Of a stretch of 64,000 bases of DNA, positions 49,029-57,428 are shown one piece after another (the first letter of the stretch is position 1; each line of letters begins with the position of its first letter). A model generated the notes under the pieces. The model saw nothing but the letters and a program-made list of their open reading frames with translations, ran no database searches and had not been told where the DNA came from. A program made the position numbers and the translations under genes. Location of the stretch: assembly GCF_008973825.1 (NCBI RefSeq), contig NZ_WCHR01000002.1:42006-106005 (forward strand), read 5' to 3'. Source of the stretch: Gemmobacter serpentinus (lineage in GTDB: Bacteria > Pseudomonadota > Alphaproteobacteria > Rhodobacterales > Rhodobacteraceae).

Positions 49029-49250
49029 ATGCCCACGCGTCCCCAGAAACACTCGCTGACCCTGCGCGGCCACCGCACCAGCGTCTCGCTGGAGGCGGAG
49101 TTTTGGGACGGTTTCCGTGCGCTTGCCGCCGCGCGTGGCATGGGGTTGAACGAGTTGGCGGTGGAAATCGACGAGATGCGCGGCGGTGACAGCGGTCTTG
49201 CCACCGCGATCCGGCTGGCGGTGCTGCGGTTCTATCGCGACCGCGCCTGA
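49029..49250 (+). CDS. Ribbon-helix-helix domain protein
   Basis: 73 residues from ATG 49029, with GGAG nine bases upstream; a longer start at 48987 is less well supported. KHSLTLRGHRTSVSLEAEFWDGF forms the ribbon and first helix, and LNELAVEIDEMRGG the second, as in the RHH_4 family. Likely a small DNA-binding protein; targets unknown. It follows the DUF4169 gene by about 150 bases; the pair seems linked to fumC. Confidence 0.78.
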   Translation: MPTRPQKHSLTLRGHRTSVSLEAEFWDGFRALAAARGMGLNELAVEIDEMRGGDSGLATAIRLAVLRFYRDRA

Positions 49251-49419
49251 CTTTACGCTTCTTGAGGGGCGCACGGGCGGGCGCATGGTCGCCGGCTTTC
49301 GCGCCTGATCCTGCTTTCCGCAAGGAAAGGCTTGAGAAAGCGCCGGGCTTGCGGAATCATCTGCCTTCGAGACGCCAGACAAATTGCGTGGGCAGACAAG
49401 TGCGCGGGCGGAGGTGTGC

Positions 49420-50634
49420 ATGACGGTGCTGACGACGGCGCAGGGGCAGGCGGATCTGCCCCGCTATTTTGCGCAGGTTCTGCGGGTGCTGGAACGACTG
49501 CAGGCAGGGCGGCTTGATTTCGTGCTGCCCGACGGGCGTCGTTTTCGCGCAGAAGGCTCTGCGCCCGGCCCGCAGGCCGAAATCATCGTGCGCAATCCCG
49601 ATGTCTTCGCGCGGCTGATCCGCGAGGGCGATCTGGGCTTCAGCGACGCCTATGTTGAGGGCGAATGGGATACACCCGATCTGCAGGCCTTCATGGATCT
49701 GGTGCAGCAGCCGGCGAATAATGCGGTGAATGACGGCTTTCCCGGCATGGGTCTGATCCGGGCTTATGAGCGGATGCGGCATTGGATGCGCGGCAATTCC
49801 CGCCGTCAGGCGCGCAAGAATATCTCGTTCCATTACGATCTGGGCAATGACTTTTACGCGCTCTGGCTGGACCGGACGATGACCTATTCCTCGGCGCTGT
49901 TTCGCGATCCGCGCGAAAGTCTGGAAGCTGCGCAGATCGCCAAATATGCCTCGATGGTGGACCGGATCGGGGCGCAGCCCGGCGATCACCTGCTGGAGAT
50001 CGGCTGTGGATGGGGCGGATTTGCCGAATATGCGGCGGGACAGCGCGGGCTGCGGCTGACCTGCCTGACCATCTCGCAGGAACAACATGATTACGCGCAA
50101 GCGCGAATGCAGCGGGCGGGCCTGTCGGACCGGGTGCAGATCCGGATGCAGGATTATCGCGACGAGCAGGGGCAATATGACGGTATCGCCTCGATCGAGA
50201 TGTTCGAGGCGGTGGGTGAACAATATTGGCCGGCCTATTTCGCCACGCTGCGCGACTGCCTGAAGCCCGGCCGCAATGCGGTGCTGCAAATCATCACCGT
50301 GCCCGATCATCGGTTCGAGACCTATCGACGTGGCGTTGATTTCATTCAGAAATACATCTTTCCGGGCGGGATGCTGCCCTCGCCGCGCGCCTTGCAGCAC
50401 GAGGTGGCGCAGGCGGGCTTGCGCCTTGCCGGGTCGCTGGAATTTGGTGAAAGCTACAGCCAGACCCTGCGGCGCTGGTATGCCGGTTTCAATGCCCATT
50501 GGCCGGAGGTGCGGGCCTTGGGATTTGATGATCGCTTTCGCCGGATGTGGAATTTCTACCTGACCTCTTGCGCGGGTGCCTTTCAGGGCGGAAACTGCGA
50601 CGTAACGCAGGTGACCGTGACGCGGCCCGCCTAA
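49420..50634 (+). CDS. Cyclopropane-fatty-acyl-phospholipid synthase family methyltransferase
   Basis: 404 residues from ATG 49420, with GGAGG upstream. The C-terminal two thirds form a SAM-dependent domain with HYDLGNDFYALWLDRTMTYS and the SAM loop LEIGCGWGGFAEYA, followed by SIEMFEAVGEQYWP, as in Cfa. The N-terminal 120 residues match the lipid-binding part. It would add a methylene group to unsaturated acyl chains of membrane phospholipids. A related furan-fatty-acid role cannot be excluded. Upstream of trgAB. Confidence 0.85.
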   Translation: MTVLTTAQGQADLPRYFAQVLRVLERLQAGRLDFVLPDGRRFRAEGSAPGPQAEIIVRNPDVFARLIREGDLGFSDAYVEGEWDTPDLQAFMDLVQQPANNAVNDGFPGMGLIRAYERMRHWMRGNSRRQARKNISFHYDLGNDFYALWLDRTMTYSSALFRDPRESLEAAQIAKYASMVDRIGAQPGDHLLEIGCGWGGFAEYAAGQRGLRLTCLTISQEQHDYAQARMQRAGLSDRVQIRMQDYRDEQGQYDGIASIEMFEAVGEQYWPAYFATLRDCLKPGRNAVLQIITVPDHRFETYRRGVDFIQKYIFPGGMLPSPRALQHEVAQAGLRLAGSLEFGESYSQTLRRWYAGFNAHWPEVRALGFDDRFRRMWNFYLTSCAGAFQGGNCDVTQVTVTRPA

Positions 50635-50659
50635 GGCCCGCGCGCAAGGATTGGACAGA

Positions 50660-51100
50660 ATGCCGACAGCCGGAAAACTCGCAGGGGCGATCTTCTTTAC
50701 AGCCCTCGCCTATCTGCTGTCGCTGATGGCGTTCCGCCAATCCGGGCTGTCGCAAGTGCCGGATATGTTCTTTGTGATCTGTAGCTTGATCGGCGCGGGC
50801 TGCGGCTGGCGTGTCATGGGCAGCCGGGCCGAGGCCCCCGCGCGCGATGCGCCAAGTTCGGGTGTGCTGACTGTGGTCTTCATCGTCGTGCTGGCGCTGT
50901 TGTTCTTTGCCATGCGCGAGATGCTGATCCGGTCGATGAACCATATCTATCGCGGCCCGATCGAAGGGCTGATTGGGGCCTTCGATATCGCGGGCGACTA
51001 CGCCATGATGCTGGCGACTCCGGCCTTTGGCGCCACGATGGTGGTGGGCGGCATCGCCTGCGGGGTGTTGGCGGGTATGATCGGGCGGCGCTGGCCGTGA
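50660..51100 (+). CDS. trgA: TrgA family membrane protein
   Basis: 146 residues from ATG 50660, with AAGGA upstream. Four hydrophobic helices: about 8-25, 34-50, 69-88 and 115-138. MPTAGKLAGAIFFTALAYL and ICSLIGAGCGWRVMGSRA match TrgA of Rhodobacter sphaeroides, where trgA and trgB together raise tellurite resistance. Mechanism unknown. Its TGA overlaps the trgB GTG. Confidence 0.85.
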   Translation: MPTAGKLAGAIFFTALAYLLSLMAFRQSGLSQVPDMFFVICSLIGAGCGWRVMGSRAEAPARDAPSSGVLTVVFIVVLALLFFAMREMLIRSMNHIYRGPIEGLIGAFDIAGDYAMMLATPAFGATMVVGGIACGVLAGMIGRRWP

Positions 51101-52203
51101 GCGATCTGTTCTTTTATGGCACATTGTGTCACGCCGCCCTGCGTGCTGCCGTTCTGGGCCGTGAGGCGGAGGTGACGGCGGCAGAGCTGCCGGGATATCA
51201 GGTTCTCTGGTCGGCGGATGGCGCGTGGCCGGTGCTCCGCCCGACTGCGGGCGCGATCGCACAAGGGGTGCTGCTGCGCGATGCCAGTGCCGAGGATCTG
51301 GCGCGGCTGGATTATTACGAGGGCGGCTTTGGCTATGAAACCCATGCGCTGCCTTTGGCGCAAGGCGATCCTGCGCTGGTCTATCTGCCCCCCGACGGGG
51401 CAGCGGTGGCAGGTCCGTGGGTTCTGGCCGATTGGGTGCGCGACTGGGGGCCGGTGGCGGTTGCGACCGCAGGCGATGTGATGGCGCTGATGGGACAGCG
51501 CCCCGCCGCCGAGGTGGTGCGGCGTTATTCCCAGATGCTGGTGCAGGGCGCAAGCCGGCTGCGGGCGCAGGGTGCGGCATCCACAACGCTGCGCCATCAT
51601 GCGACCCCTGATGATCTGGTGATCGATCGCTACAGCCAACCCTATGCCAATTTCTTTGCGGTTGAGGAGTTTGATCTGCGCTATCGCCGTTTTGATGGCA
51701 CAATGAGCGCACGGATCAATCGCGCGGTCTTTGTGTCGGGGGATGCGGTGACGGTGCTGCCTTACGATCCAATGCGTGACCGCGTGCTGCTGATCGAGCA
51801 ATTTCGCGCCGGGCCGATGGGGCGCAGCGATCCGCAACCCTGGTTGCTGGAGGCGATTGCCGGACGGGTCGATGCCGATGAAACCCCCGAACAGGCTGCC
51901 CGCCGGGAGGCGGTGGAGGAGGCAGGCCTGACCCTTGGCGCGCTGGAACCAGTCGCGGGCTATTATCCGACGCCGGGCGCGAAAAGCGAATATCTCTATT
52001 CCTATGTCGCGCTGTGCGATCTGCCCGACGGGATCACGGGTGTCTTCGGCGTCGAGGGCGAGGCTGAGGATATTCGCGGCCATCTGGTGGAATTCGCGGA
52101 TCTTATGGATCTGGTCGCGCGCGGCGAAGTCAACAATGCGCCGCTGCTGATCTCGGTTCTGTGGTTGCAACGGGAACGCGCACGGCTGCGGGCCGCAAGG
52201 TAG
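51097..52203 (+). CDS. trgB: TrgB: gamma-glutamylcyclotransferase-like plus NUDIX hydrolase
   Basis: 368 residues with a GTG start overlapping trgA. The N-terminal part (about 1-125) is AIG2/GGCT-like: LFFYGTLCHAALR, LARLDYYEGGFGYE. The C-terminal part is an ADP-ribose-pyrophosphatase-like NUDIX domain with an intact box starting at Gly256 (GRVDADE-x7-REAVEEAGL). This fusion is TrgB, required with TrgA for tellurite resistance in R. sphaeroides. The chemistry in resistance is not known. cysK, next to trgAB in that species, is absent here. Confidence 0.88.
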   Translation: MSDLFFYGTLCHAALRAAVLGREAEVTAAELPGYQVLWSADGAWPVLRPTAGAIAQGVLLRDASAEDLARLDYYEGGFGYETHALPLAQGDPALVYLPPDGAAVAGPWVLADWVRDWGPVAVATAGDVMALMGQRPAAEVVRRYSQMLVQGASRLRAQGAASTTLRHHATPDDLVIDRYSQPYANFFAVEEFDLRYRRFDGTMSARINRAVFVSGDAVTVLPYDPMRDRVLLIEQFRAGPMGRSDPQPWLLEAIAGRVDADETPEQAARREAVEEAGLTLGALEPVAGYYPTPGAKSEYLYSYVALCDLPDGITGVFGVEGEAEDIRGHLVEFADLMDLVARGEVNNAPLLISVLWLQRERARLRAAR

Positions 52204-52265
52204 GGGGCCAGCCCCCCCTCGGCGCGTCCCGCGCCTCACCCCCTAGGATATTTTAGACAGAAAAT
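52202..52265. repeat. Palindromic element after trgB
   Basis: GGGGGCCAGCCCCCC, then CCCCCTAGGATATTTTAGAC and AGAAAATGG. Palindrome plus GGATATTT word is shared with 9954-10000 and, more loosely, 30712-30770. It sits between convergent trgB and the LysR gene and may act as a transcript end. Confidence 0.55.
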
Positions 52266-52270
52266 GGACC

Positions 52271-53227
52271 TCAGGGGCCGTAGATCCGGGCCTGGGGCGG
52301 CACTTCGGTCAGGATGTCTTGCAGGATGGCCAGAAAGGCGGCTTCGGCGCGGTTGGCACGCGCCTTTGGGTCAAAGGCCAGATGCACGTCAATGGCGGGC
52401 GGGGATTTGAAGGGCGGCAGGCGCCAGAGCCTGCGGTGTTGCAGATCGTCCTCAACCACATGCAGCGGAAGGGGGCCGATGCCAAGGCCTGCCACGATCA
52501 TACGCCGCACCTCTTCCAGATGGGTGGATTGGCCAACCGGGCCGGTCAGGCCCGCTTGCTGGCGCAACTCGGTTACCGCTGAGAGCGCATCCCCCATGCG
52601 GTCTGTCTGGAAGCTGACGGCAGCATGACCCGCCAGATCGGCAAGCCGCAGGTCTGTGTGTCCGAAGAGCCGATGGCCGGGGCCGCAGAACAACCCGAAA
52701 AATTCGCGGTAGAACAGCACGGTTTGCAAGGGGGGCGCCGGGTCCGACAGCAGGCAGATCGCAAGGCTGGCCCGGCCCTGCGCGGTGCGCGCCAATGCCT
52801 CGCGCGAGGGCAGCACATCGATGGAGAGCGTGGCCCTGGGATAGCGGCTGTGGAAGCGGCGCAGGCCTTCATCCAGCAGCGGCGAGACCACATGTGAGGC
52901 CAGTGCCAGCGTCACCTCGCCCGCGACCTCGCCCGCAGCCTCGGCCATGGCCTGTGCGGCACGCAGGATGGCGGCGCGCACGGTCTCGGCCTCTGGCAGC
53001 AGGGCAAGCCCTTGCGGGGTCAGGGAAAACAGCCCCGGACCACGCTCGATCAGCCGATGACCACAGCGATCCTCAAGCCGTTTCAGGGCCTGACTGACCG
53101 AAGGTTGCTTCAGCCCCAGACGGTCGGCAGCGGCGGTGACCGATCCGGCCTCGGCCAGCGCCAGAAAGACGCGCAGCAGGCTCCAGTCCAGATCACGAGC
53201 GAGTTTTTCGGCGGGTGTCAGGCGCAT
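52271..53227 (-). CDS. LysR-family transcriptional regulator
   Basis: 318 residues. An N-terminal winged helix-turn-helix (LLRVFLALAEAGSVTAAADR, LGLKQPSVSQALKRLE) is followed by a co-inducer-binding domain with FGLFCGPGHRLFG. It is divergent from the aminotransferase-BKACE-GNAT-amidohydrolase operon and, as usual for this family, probably controls it. A perfect 7-base inverted repeat lies three bases before its start. The inducer is presumably an intermediate of the neighbouring pathway. Confidence 0.9.
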   Translation of the reverse strand: MRLTPAEKLARDLDWSLLRVFLALAEAGSVTAAADRLGLKQPSVSQALKRLEDRCGHRLIERGPGLFSLTPQGLALLPEAETVRAAILRAAQAMAEAAGEVAGEVTLALASHVVSPLLDEGLRRFHSRYPRATLSIDVLPSREALARTAQGRASLAICLLSDPAPPLQTVLFYREFFGLFCGPGHRLFGHTDLRLADLAGHAAVSFQTDRMGDALSAVTELRQQAGLTGPVGQSTHLEEVRRMIVAGLGIGPLPLHVVEDDLQHRRLWRLPPFKSPPAIDVHLAFDPKARANRAEAAFLAILQDILTEVPPQARIYGP

Positions 53228-53230
53228 GGC

Positions 53231-53251
53231 CTTATTGATAAATCCAATAAG
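53231..53251. promoter_or_regulatory. Probable LysR operator
   Basis: CTTATTG-ATAAATC-CAATAAG: perfect 7-base arms with a 7-base centre, and T-N11-A spacing, in the AT-rich gap between the LysR gene and the catabolic operon. Its closeness to the LysR start (3 bases) suggests autorepression. Confidence 0.7.
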
Positions 53252-53328
53252 TGCGATTTCAACTATCTATTTTGCCTATGTCCTTTCCCGCGCCAATATG
53301 GGGCAAATCCCGCCGTCTGGAGATCGCG

Positions 53329-54660
53329 ATGAGCCATCTGTTTTACCTGTCTTCTGCCGCGCGGCCGGTGCTCGACCGCGCCGAGGGGATCTATATGTGG
53401 GATAGGTCGGGGCGGCGCTTTATCGATGGGTCATCCGGCGCGATGGTCAGCAATATCGGCCATTCCAACCCCAATGTTCTGGCCGCGATGCGGGCGCAGA
53501 TGGATCGGTCGACCTTCGGCTATCGCCTGCATTTCGAGACCGAACCGAGCGAGAGGCTGGCCGCGAAACTGGCCGCCCTCAGCCCCGCGGGGATGGAGAA
53601 GGTCTTCTTCGTCTCCGGCGGGTCGGAGGCGGTGGAATCGGCGATGAAACTGGCCCGGCAATGGGCGGTGGCAACGGGCCAAGCCAGCCGGTGGAAGGTG
53701 ATCTCGCGCTTTCCCTGCTACCATGGTTCGACGCTGGGGGCGCTGTCGGTCACCGGCTATGACCCGCTGACCGATCCGTTCCGCCCGATGATGGTGGAGA
53801 TGCCCAAGATCCCGGCGCCACGCGCCTGGCTTGACGGGCTGGACCCAGATGACCCGGCGACCGGCGCGCATTACGCGGCAATGCTGGAGGCAAAGATCCT
53901 GGCTGAAGGCCCCGAGACCGTGCTGGCCTTCATCCAAGAGCCGGTCGGCGGTGCCTCGACCGGGGCGCTGGTGCCGCCTGCGGGCTACATGCAGGCGGTG
54001 CGCGCGATCTGCGACAAATACGGCATCCTGCTGATCCATGACGAGGTGATGAGCGGCGGTGGCCGGGTGGGGCAGTTTCTGGGCGGTGATCTTTGGGGGA
54101 TTACGCCCGATATCGTCGCGATCTCCAAAGGCTTTGGCGCGGGCTATGTGCCGCTGGGCGCGATGGTGGCGCGGGCCCGAATCGTGGATGCGGTGCAGGA
54201 AAGGGGGGGGTTCCTGCATGGCCATACCTATGCCGGTAACCCGCTGGCCTGTGCGGCGGGCCTTGCCGTGCTGGAGGAGATCGAGCGACAGGACCTGCTG
54301 CGCAATGCCCGCGACATTGGCGCGCTGTTGAAAACCCGTCTGAAGAACCTGATGCAGCGCTATGGATTCATTGGCGATGTGCGCGGCGAAGGGCTGCTGT
54401 TGGCCTTTGAGTTTGTTGCTGATCGGGAAACAAAAGCGCCGCTGCCGCGCACGATGAATGCCTATGACGATCTGGTGGAACGTGCCTATGCCGAGGGGCT
54501 GATCATCTATTCACGCCGCACGCGCGGCGGCTATGAGGGCGATCATTTCCTGGTCTGCCCGCCGATGATCACCACCGCGCCACAGGTCGACGAGATCATG
54601 GAGAAACTGACCCGCGCCCTTGACGGATTTGCCAGTGCCCATGCAGGGCAATTGCCATGA
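53329..54660 (+). CDS. Class III PLP-dependent aminotransferase
   Basis: 443 residues from ATG 53329, with TGGAGA upstream; the open frame further upstream includes the operator and is not coding. FVSGGSEAVESAMKLARQ binds PLP phosphate, HDEVMSGGGRVG has the ring aspartate, and the Schiff-base lysine is Lys267 in ISKGFGAGYVPLGA. Class III enzymes transfer omega- or beta-amino groups. Being fused by ATGA to a beta-keto acid cleavage gene, it may convert a beta-amino acid to the beta-keto acid. First gene of the LysR-linked operon. Confidence 0.9.
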   Translation: MSHLFYLSSAARPVLDRAEGIYMWDRSGRRFIDGSSGAMVSNIGHSNPNVLAAMRAQMDRSTFGYRLHFETEPSERLAAKLAALSPAGMEKVFFVSGGSEAVESAMKLARQWAVATGQASRWKVISRFPCYHGSTLGALSVTGYDPLTDPFRPMMVEMPKIPAPRAWLDGLDPDDPATGAHYAAMLEAKILAEGPETVLAFIQEPVGGASTGALVPPAGYMQAVRAICDKYGILLIHDEVMSGGGRVGQFLGGDLWGITPDIVAISKGFGAGYVPLGAMVARARIVDAVQERGGFLHGHTYAGNPLACAAGLAVLEEIERQDLLRNARDIGALLKTRLKNLMQRYGFIGDVRGEGLLLAFEFVADRETKAPLPRTMNAYDDLVERAYAEGLIIYSRRTRGGYEGDHFLVCPPMITTAPQVDEIMEKLTRALDGFASAHAGQLP

Positions 54661-55571
54661 AGATCATCATTTCCTGCGCGATCACCGGCTCGATCCATAC
54701 GCCCAGCATGTCGCCGCATCTGCCCTTTACAGGCGCGGATATTGCAGCGCAGGCGGTGGGGGCAGCCCAGGCGGGGGCTGCGATCCTGCATCTTCATGCC
54801 CGCGACCCGGAAAACGGTCGCCCCTCAGCCGATCCCGCGCATTGGCGGGGATTTTTGCCTGATATTTCAAGGCAAAGCGATGCCGTTATCAATATGACCA
54901 CCGGCGGGTCGGCGGTGATGACGCTCGAACAGCGGCTGGCCGCGCCAGAGGTGTTCGCCCCCGAGATGTGCAGCCTGAATATGGGCACGATGAACTTCGC
55001 GCTGTATCCTATGGCGATGAGGCCGCGCGACTGGCGCTTTGACTGGGAAGAACCCTTCCTGCGCGGCAGCGATGATCTTGTGTTCAAGAATACCCCGCGT
55101 GACATCGAGGCGGTGCTGACGCGGATGGGGGCCAAGGGCGCGCGGTTTGAATTTGAATGCTATGATATCAGCCATCTTTATATGCTGCGCCATTTCATGG
55201 ATCGCGGTTTGATCGAAGGGGCACCCTTCCTGCAATTCGTGATGGGCGTGCTGGGCGGCATCGCGGCCGAGCCGGAGCATCTGGTCCATCTGCACCAGAC
55301 CGCGCAGAAATTGTTTCCAGATCATCACTGGTCGGTTCTGGCGGCAGGGCGGCGTCAGATGGAGTTCGCGGCCATTGCCGCAGCGATGGGCGGCCATGTC
55401 CGCGTCGGGCTGGAGGATAATCTTTACCTCGGGCGCGGGGTGCTGGCGCGTTCCAACGCCGAGCAGGTGGAAAAGGTTCGGGGTATTGTCGAGGCCTTGG
55501 GTCGTGAGGTCGCAACGCCCGATGAGGCGCGCGCCATGCTGGGCCTGAAGGGCAGGCAGGTCTTCGCATGA
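54657..55571 (+). CDS. Beta-keto acid cleavage enzyme (BKACE, DUF849)
   Basis: 304 residues. BKACE enzymes react a beta-keto acid with acetyl-CoA to give acetoacetate and a shortened acyl-CoA. The zinc motif HLHARD is at 45-50 (His45, His47), the third ligand probably the glutamate in GLEDNLYL. MKIIISCAITGS is the usual N-terminus. The best-known member cleaves 3-keto-5-aminohexanoate in lysine fermentation; others act on dehydrocarnitine. ATGA overlaps on both sides. Confidence 0.92.
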   Translation: MKIIISCAITGSIHTPSMSPHLPFTGADIAAQAVGAAQAGAAILHLHARDPENGRPSADPAHWRGFLPDISRQSDAVINMTTGGSAVMTLEQRLAAPEVFAPEMCSLNMGTMNFALYPMAMRPRDWRFDWEEPFLRGSDDLVFKNTPRDIEAVLTRMGAKGARFEFECYDISHLYMLRHFMDRGLIEGAPFLQFVMGVLGGIAAEPEHLVHLHQTAQKLFPDHHWSVLAAGRRQMEFAAIAAAMGGHVRVGLEDNLYLGRGVLARSNAEQVEKVRGIVEALGREVATPDEARAMLGLKGRQVFA

Positions 55572-56032
55572 CGGCGGTGATCTATCGGGCGGCGCAGTCT
55601 GCGGATGCCGCGGTGGTGATGGCCGGGCTGCGCGGTCTTGCGGATGCGATGGGTGATCCCTTCCATCTGGACCCGGGCCAGCTGGACCTCGCCTTGGCGA
55701 AGGGCGCAGCCCGGGCGATGCTGGCCTGTTCTGGGCAGCATGTGCAGGGCATGGCGCTTTGGTCGCCATTCCTGTCGACCTTGCGTGGCGCGACAGGGGC
55801 TTTTGTCACCGATCTATGGGTTGATCAGGGCGCGCGGTCGGGTGGTATCGGGCGGGGCTTGCTGGCATCGGTGCGCGATCAGGCAGCGGCAGAGTTCGGC
55901 CCGGTTTTCCTGCGCCTTGGCGTCTATGCCAACAATCCGCGCGCCCACGCCTTTTATGCAAGGCTGGGCTTTTCAGAGAATCCGCAAGATCATTGGCTGA
56001 CGCTGGAAGGCGCGGCATTGGAGGCGTTATGA
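55568..56032 (+). CDS. GNAT-family N-acetyltransferase
   Basis: 154 residues. The acetyl-CoA loop ARSGGIGRGLL follows VTDLWVD, and the C-terminal YANNPRAHAFYARLGF is typical. The pattern resembles small-amine (diamine/polyamine) acetyltransferases more than ribosomal protein types. Within this operon it may acetylate the distal amino group of the substrate. ATGA overlaps with BKACE and with the amidohydrolase gene. Substrate not readable from sequence. Confidence 0.85.
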   Translation: MTAVIYRAAQSADAAVVMAGLRGLADAMGDPFHLDPGQLDLALAKGAARAMLACSGQHVQGMALWSPFLSTLRGATGAFVTDLWVDQGARSGGIGRGLLASVRDQAAAEFGPVFLRLGVYANNPRAHAFYARLGFSENPQDHWLTLEGAALEAL

Positions 56033-57042
56033 AAGCCTATCTCGACGCAAGGCAGGCTCTGCACGATCCGCAGATGTTCATGGCCAATGGAATGCGCCAG
56101 CCCAACCCGGAAAAGCCGGAGCGGATCAAGGTCCTCCATGCCGGGGCCGAGGCTGCGGGGGCGGTGTTTGATACCCCGCGCGATTTCGGCATGGGGCCGC
56201 TGGCGGCCGTGCATAGCGCCGAATATCTGGCCTTCCTGCAGACCGTCCATGCCCGCTGGTCGCGCATCGAAGGGGCCGCAGATGAGGTGATTCCCAATAT
56301 CCATCCCGACCGGCGCGGGGCGAATTATCCAAAATCGGTGCTGGGGCAGGCGGGCTATCATCAGGCCGATACGGCCTGCCCGATTGCGGCGGGCACCTGG
56401 GAGGCGGCCTATTGGTCGGCCCAGACCGCGCTAACGGCCGCGGCGGCGGTGGCGGGGGGCGAACAGGCGGCCTATGCTCTGTCGCGCCCGCCGGGACATC
56501 ACGCCTTTGCCGATCTGGCGGGCGGCTTTTGCTTTCTGAACAATTCCGGCATTGCCGCCGAATGGCTGCTGTCACAGGGGCTGCGGCCCGCGATCCTTGA
56601 TGTCGATGTGCATCACGGCAATGGCACGCAGGGGATGTTCTACCATCGCCGCGATGTGCTGACCGTCAGCCTTCATGCCGACCCGGACCGCTTTTACCCG
56701 TTTTTCTGGGGGGCCGCGCAAGAGCGCGGCGAGGGGGAGGGGATGGGCTTCAACCTGAACCTGCCGCTGGCGCGCGGCACCGATGATGCGGGCTATCAGG
56801 AGGCACTGGCGGTTGCCCTGACGCGGATCCGGGCCTTTGGGGCCGATGTCATCGTGGTGGCTTTGGGGCTGGATGCGCATGAGGATGACCCGTTCAAGGG
56901 CTTGCGCGTGACCACCGAAGGCTTCACCCGGATCGCGGCCGCGATTGCGGGCCTTGGCCTGCCGCTGGTCGTGGTGCAGGAGGGCGGCTATCTGCAACCC
57001 AGCCTGGGCGCGAACCTGACCGCCTTCCTGCGCGGGACCTGA
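56029..57042 (+). CDS. Histone-deacetylase-fold amidohydrolase (acetylpolyamine amidohydrolase type)
   Basis: 337 residues from ATG 56029, overlapping the GNAT stop. The catalytic histidine pair is RPPGHHA (His157, His158), zinc ligands Asp193 and His195 in LDVDVHHGNGTQ and a later aspartate in LGLDAHEDDPF, and the transition-state tyrosine in QEGGYLQ. All catalytic residues of the class are present. It would remove an acetyl group from a small amide, consistent with undoing the acetylation made by the neighbouring GNAT after the acid chain has been cut. Confidence 0.9.
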   Translation: MKAYLDARQALHDPQMFMANGMRQPNPEKPERIKVLHAGAEAAGAVFDTPRDFGMGPLAAVHSAEYLAFLQTVHARWSRIEGAADEVIPNIHPDRRGANYPKSVLGQAGYHQADTACPIAAGTWEAAYWSAQTALTAAAAVAGGEQAAYALSRPPGHHAFADLAGGFCFLNNSGIAAEWLLSQGLRPAILDVDVHHGNGTQGMFYHRRDVLTVSLHADPDRFYPFFWGAAQERGEGEGMGFNLNLPLARGTDDAGYQEALAVALTRIRAFGADVIVVALGLDAHEDDPFKGLRVTTEGFTRIAAAIAGLGLPLVVVQEGGYLQPSLGANLTAFLRGT

Positions 57043-57048
57043 GGGGGG

Positions 57049-57366
57049 CTATTCCTCCAGCAGACCCCAGCCATCGGGGGTGAAATCGTATTTCAGCGCA
57101 ATTTCGGTCGCGATCTGCTCATGTTGCCAGATGGTTTCGGCGCTGATCTTCAGCGGGCCGATCTCGGCATCGAGCAATTCATCCTCGTCATCGCGATGGG
57201 TGCGGAAGCCGCGCGCCTCCAGCGCCTTCTGCACCGCATCCCATTTCGCATCCACATCCTCGGGGTAGAATTGATAGGTGATGGTCGCGAGTTTGGGAGC
57301 GTCCTTGGCGAAGGCCTCGAAACTGTCGAAGGTTTCGGCTTTCTGCGCTTTGTAATCGTGGCTCAT
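57049..57366 (-). CDS. RraB-family ribonuclease E inhibitor
   Basis: 105 residues from the ATG at 57366, with GGAGG five bases upstream. Acidic, with ITYQFYPEDVDAKWDAVQKALEARGF and the C-terminal YDFTPDGWGLLEE, which matches the YDGWG end of the RraB family. In E. coli RraB binds the C-terminal region of RNase E and lowers its activity. RNase E is encoded 18 kb away in this window. Similarity is limited, so the inhibitor role is inferred. Confidence 0.72.
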   Translation of the reverse strand: MSHDYKAQKAETFDSFEAFAKDAPKLATITYQFYPEDVDAKWDAVQKALEARGFRTHRDDEDELLDAEIGPLKISAETIWQHEQIATEIALKYDFTPDGWGLLEE

Positions 57367-57428
57367 CCTGGCCTCCATTTTCGCCCCTGATGCCCGAGGC
57401 CGGGGCGCGGCGCAAGGCCGCCTTGCTG

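Noticed and set aside
48899..49189. 96-codon frame with a signal-peptide-like N-terminus
   Set aside because: It overlaps the ribbon-helix-helix gene out of frame for most of its length, and its C-terminal half is a shadow of that gene.
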